Positions 43,921-45,490 of a DNA stretch of 45,490 nt are shown here, one piece after another. The position numbers and the translations under genes were made by a program. The DNA comes from Dietzia massiliensis (lineage in GTDB: Bacteria; Actinomycetota; Actinomycetes; Mycobacteriales; Mycobacteriaceae): NCBI RefSeq assembly GCF_018390595.1, contig NZ_JAHBAV010000025.1:1-45490 (forward strand), read 5' to 3'. The stretch's first letter is position 1, and each line of letters starts with the position of its first letter. Under the pieces are notes generated by a model. The model searched no databases. It saw only the letters and a list, made by a program, of their open reading frames with translations, and was not told the origin of the DNA.

Positions 43921-45195
43921 TCACTCCGTCCCTGAGGCAATCGAGTGCAGTGCCCTCGTGAGGATCGGCACCGTCGCCCCCCAGGCGTCGGCCTCGTGTC
44001 GGCACGCCGCGGTCTCATCGTCGTCGCCTTTGTTGTCGGCGGAGCGAGCTGACTCGTTCCACGAGATCATCTGCTCCTCGCACAACCTGATACACCTGAG
44101 GATCAGCGCCTGGTCGCAGTGCATCAGGCGTGCGACGAGGTCAGGGTCGAGCTCGGTGGAATCTTCGTTGTCCATGTGGATGAGGGCGAGGAGTTCTTCG
44201 GGCAGGGGCTCGGCGTCTTCGGCGTCCTCATCGGCATCCGGATCGTAGTCGGACGGTTCCATGTCGCGATGGTTCTCGGCCCACTCGCCGAACATGGTGG
44301 CGCCACCTGTCATCTCGGCGAGCTCATCGTCCACCGCGTCGACGGTCGAGCTCAGCAAATTCAGCACCGTGTAGAGGTGGCGGGGGACGAAAGGAAGCGC
44401 CGGGAAGTCGCACGAGGCGATGATGCTGTCGCCGACGATCTCGAATCTGGCGAAGAAGGTCTGCGCGTTGAGTTCCACCAGCCTCTCGACCGCGAGAGCA
44501 GGCCGCCGCATACCGGAGACGACGAAACCGAGGACCTCGATGATGCCTTGCTCGTACGGGCGCACCTTGATCATGGTCGTGCCGACCCGGATGCTGAAGG
44601 ACCCGTCCTCGGAGGGCGCTCGGTAGGCGCCGAAGTGATTCCGCATCGCCTGGGAGAGCGCCCACCGCAATTCGTCGAAATCGCGTGGGTGGAAGGCGTC
44701 GTCGACGGGTAGCGGGTCTTCGCCCTCGTGCGGATCGAATGGCTCCGATCCTCGACTGTGGAGATCGTCCTCTCGAGGTGCGGGGTCGAGGAAGTCCGGA
44801 TGGGGCACGCCGAAGACGGAGCGGAGTGTCGCCACGATGAGGGTTGCGACCGCGGGGTTGCTTGACTCCTCGACGACGAAGAAGTTGGGGATCTGGTCTT
44901 TGTCCATGGGGGGAGTCGGCGGAAGCCATCCCAGGTGGAGTAGGTCACCAATCTGGTGGGGTTCGAGTCGGTACCTGCCGGTGAGGACCTGATTGCTCGA
45001 TACCTCTGCGAGGACATGCTCACCGTCACTCGAGGTCGAGATCTGGAAGTACGGGGTCGTGTCGTCGTCCGATTCGGTGAGCGCAAAGGAGAAATGGCTA
45101 CCGCGCTCGAGCTGTTTGATCCGTGTGGCGAGCAGGTGCTCGTACTCATCCCATGCTCCGCCGATGAGGTCGTTGATGCCCGGTCCTTCTCTCAT
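43921..45195 (-). CDS. YbjN/TY-Chap-like protein of unknown function
   Basis: This 424-aa acidic soluble protein has no signal peptide. The N-terminal part (INDLIGGAWDEYEHLLATRI, then IGDLLHLGWLPPTP and FFVVEES) and the middle part (FGAYRAPSEDGSFSIRVGTT, LNAQTFFARFEIVGDSII, RHLYTVLNLLSSTVDAVDDE) look like repeated type-III-chaperone/YbjN-fold domains. Such arrangements are annotated in actinobacteria as TY-Chap. The last ~110 residues are acidic and then helical. The function is unknown; the fold often serves as a protein-binding module. I am fairly sure of the gene and only moderately sure of the fold. Confidence 0.65.
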   Translation of the reverse strand: MREGPGINDLIGGAWDEYEHLLATRIKQLERGSHFSFALTESDDDTTPYFQISTSSDGEHVLAEVSSNQVLTGRYRLEPHQIGDLLHLGWLPPTPPMDKDQIPNFFVVEESSNPAVATLIVATLRSVFGVPHPDFLDPAPREDDLHSRGSEPFDPHEGEDPLPVDDAFHPRDFDELRWALSQAMRNHFGAYRAPSEDGSFSIRVGTTMIKVRPYEQGIIEVLGFVVSGMRRPALAVERLVELNAQTFFARFEIVGDSIIASCDFPALPFVPRHLYTVLNLLSSTVDAVDDELAEMTGGATMFGEWAENHRDMEPSDYDPDADEDAEDAEPLPEELLALIHMDNEDSTELDPDLVARLMHCDQALILRCIRLCEEQMISWNESARSADNKGDDDETAACRHEADAWGATVPILTRALHSIASGTE

Positions 45196-45490
45196 GCCCT
45201 GAGAGTAAAGTTCATGTACGACAACTTCTCCGGATTAGTGATCCTTGCCCGATCCGTCGGCTTTCCGAAAAGCTGGACCCGGCCGACGTCCGAGGGGGTC
45301 GAGTCTCTCCGGCCTTCCATTGGCACGCACCGATTTCACTACCGACCCGCTGGCACCTGCGTGATGGCCTCCGATACCTCGTCGCGGTAGTGGGGGTCCA
45401 ACCGCAGCTTGACATAAGGGGCTCTTCCGGATCCGGAGTGCGTAGCTGGGGTTCGCCGGTGATGCGGTGAGGCACAAGATGTAGGGGTCC
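45196..45490. other. Right-hand end of the window, no supportable gene
   Basis: The promoter of the minus-strand gene at 43921-45195 should lie at the left side of this stretch, but I cannot pick a convincing one. Short open frames on both strands show no recognisable protein. Confidence 0.3.

Noticed and set aside
45212..45477. Two overlapping minus-strand frames at the right end.
   Set aside because: Neither has a credible ribosome-binding site or any family resemblance, and both are rich in Arg/Pro/Ser as expected from non-coding GC-rich DNA.

Overview
The window is high-GC DNA from an actinobacterium, and a mycolic-acid-group genus (Dietzia/Gordonia/Rhodococcus-like) is my best guess. 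The clues are a lysine-rich Ku tail, frequent GTG starts, actinobacterial-type IS21 elements and GC-rich codon use. It reads as an accessory region: a surface-polysaccharide locus, then a nest of insertion sequences, a restriction/defence cluster, toxin-antitoxin pairs, a small mercury-resistance patch with two serine recombinases, more insertion sequences and a possible nuclease pair.

Layout. 1-52 is the end of an IS21-family element whose body lies off the left edge; it cuts the gene for the DNA-end-binding protein Ku. 53-2650 is a decaying stretch: the Ku tail with a frameshift, an M20 amidohydrolase with two in-frame stops, a broken acyl-CoA dehydrogenase, and a second degenerate copy of the Ku tail. 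3252-17025 is a polysaccharide locus, all on the + strand: a Wzz/BY-kinase co-polymerase, a PglF/CapD-type 4,6-dehydratase, five genes matching the WbpA-WbpD-WbpE-WbpB-WbpI route from UDP-GlcNAc to a UDP-2,3-diacetamido-mannuronic acid, a Wzx-like flippase, two GT4 glycosyltransferases and a UDP-glucose dehydrogenase. The middle part (about 9.6-15.6 kb) is visibly richer in A+T than its flanks.

17026-21566 is an IS nest: an IS21 istA fragment, an IS1634-like transposase fragment cut by a second IS21 (IS21-A), which is itself cut by an apparently intact third IS21 (IS21-B). The right half of IS21-A is missing, and IS21-B abuts the 3' part of rtcB. These names are mine and are used only in this annotation. 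IS21-B shares its left end with the copy at the window's left edge, in inverted orientation.

22283-33903 is mostly minus strand and looks like a defence island. It holds a RelE/Phd toxin-antitoxin pair with a long palindromic operator and a 687-aa protein combining zinc-knuckle (possibly HNH), PLD-nuclease and EVE-like regions. Next comes a tightly coupled operon: a Type ISP (LlaGI-like) restriction-modification enzyme, frameshifted in this sequence, then an Mrr endonuclease, an unknown protein and a DnaQ-exonuclease/BRCT protein. A PIN-toxin/HTH-antitoxin pair with its own operator follows. 34166-37871 carries divergent merR and merA and two serine recombinases, with 18-bp direct repeats around the mer part.

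38212-40807 is a complete IS21-family element (IS21-C) with a 6-bp target duplication, sitting between 16-bp inverted repeats. A DUF5067-type lipoprotein gene next to it is broken by an IS3-family element (41258-42546) and by a premature stop. The right end holds a GIY-YIG nuclease-like gene and a YbjN/TY-Chap-like gene. I saw no tRNA, rRNA or CRISPR array.
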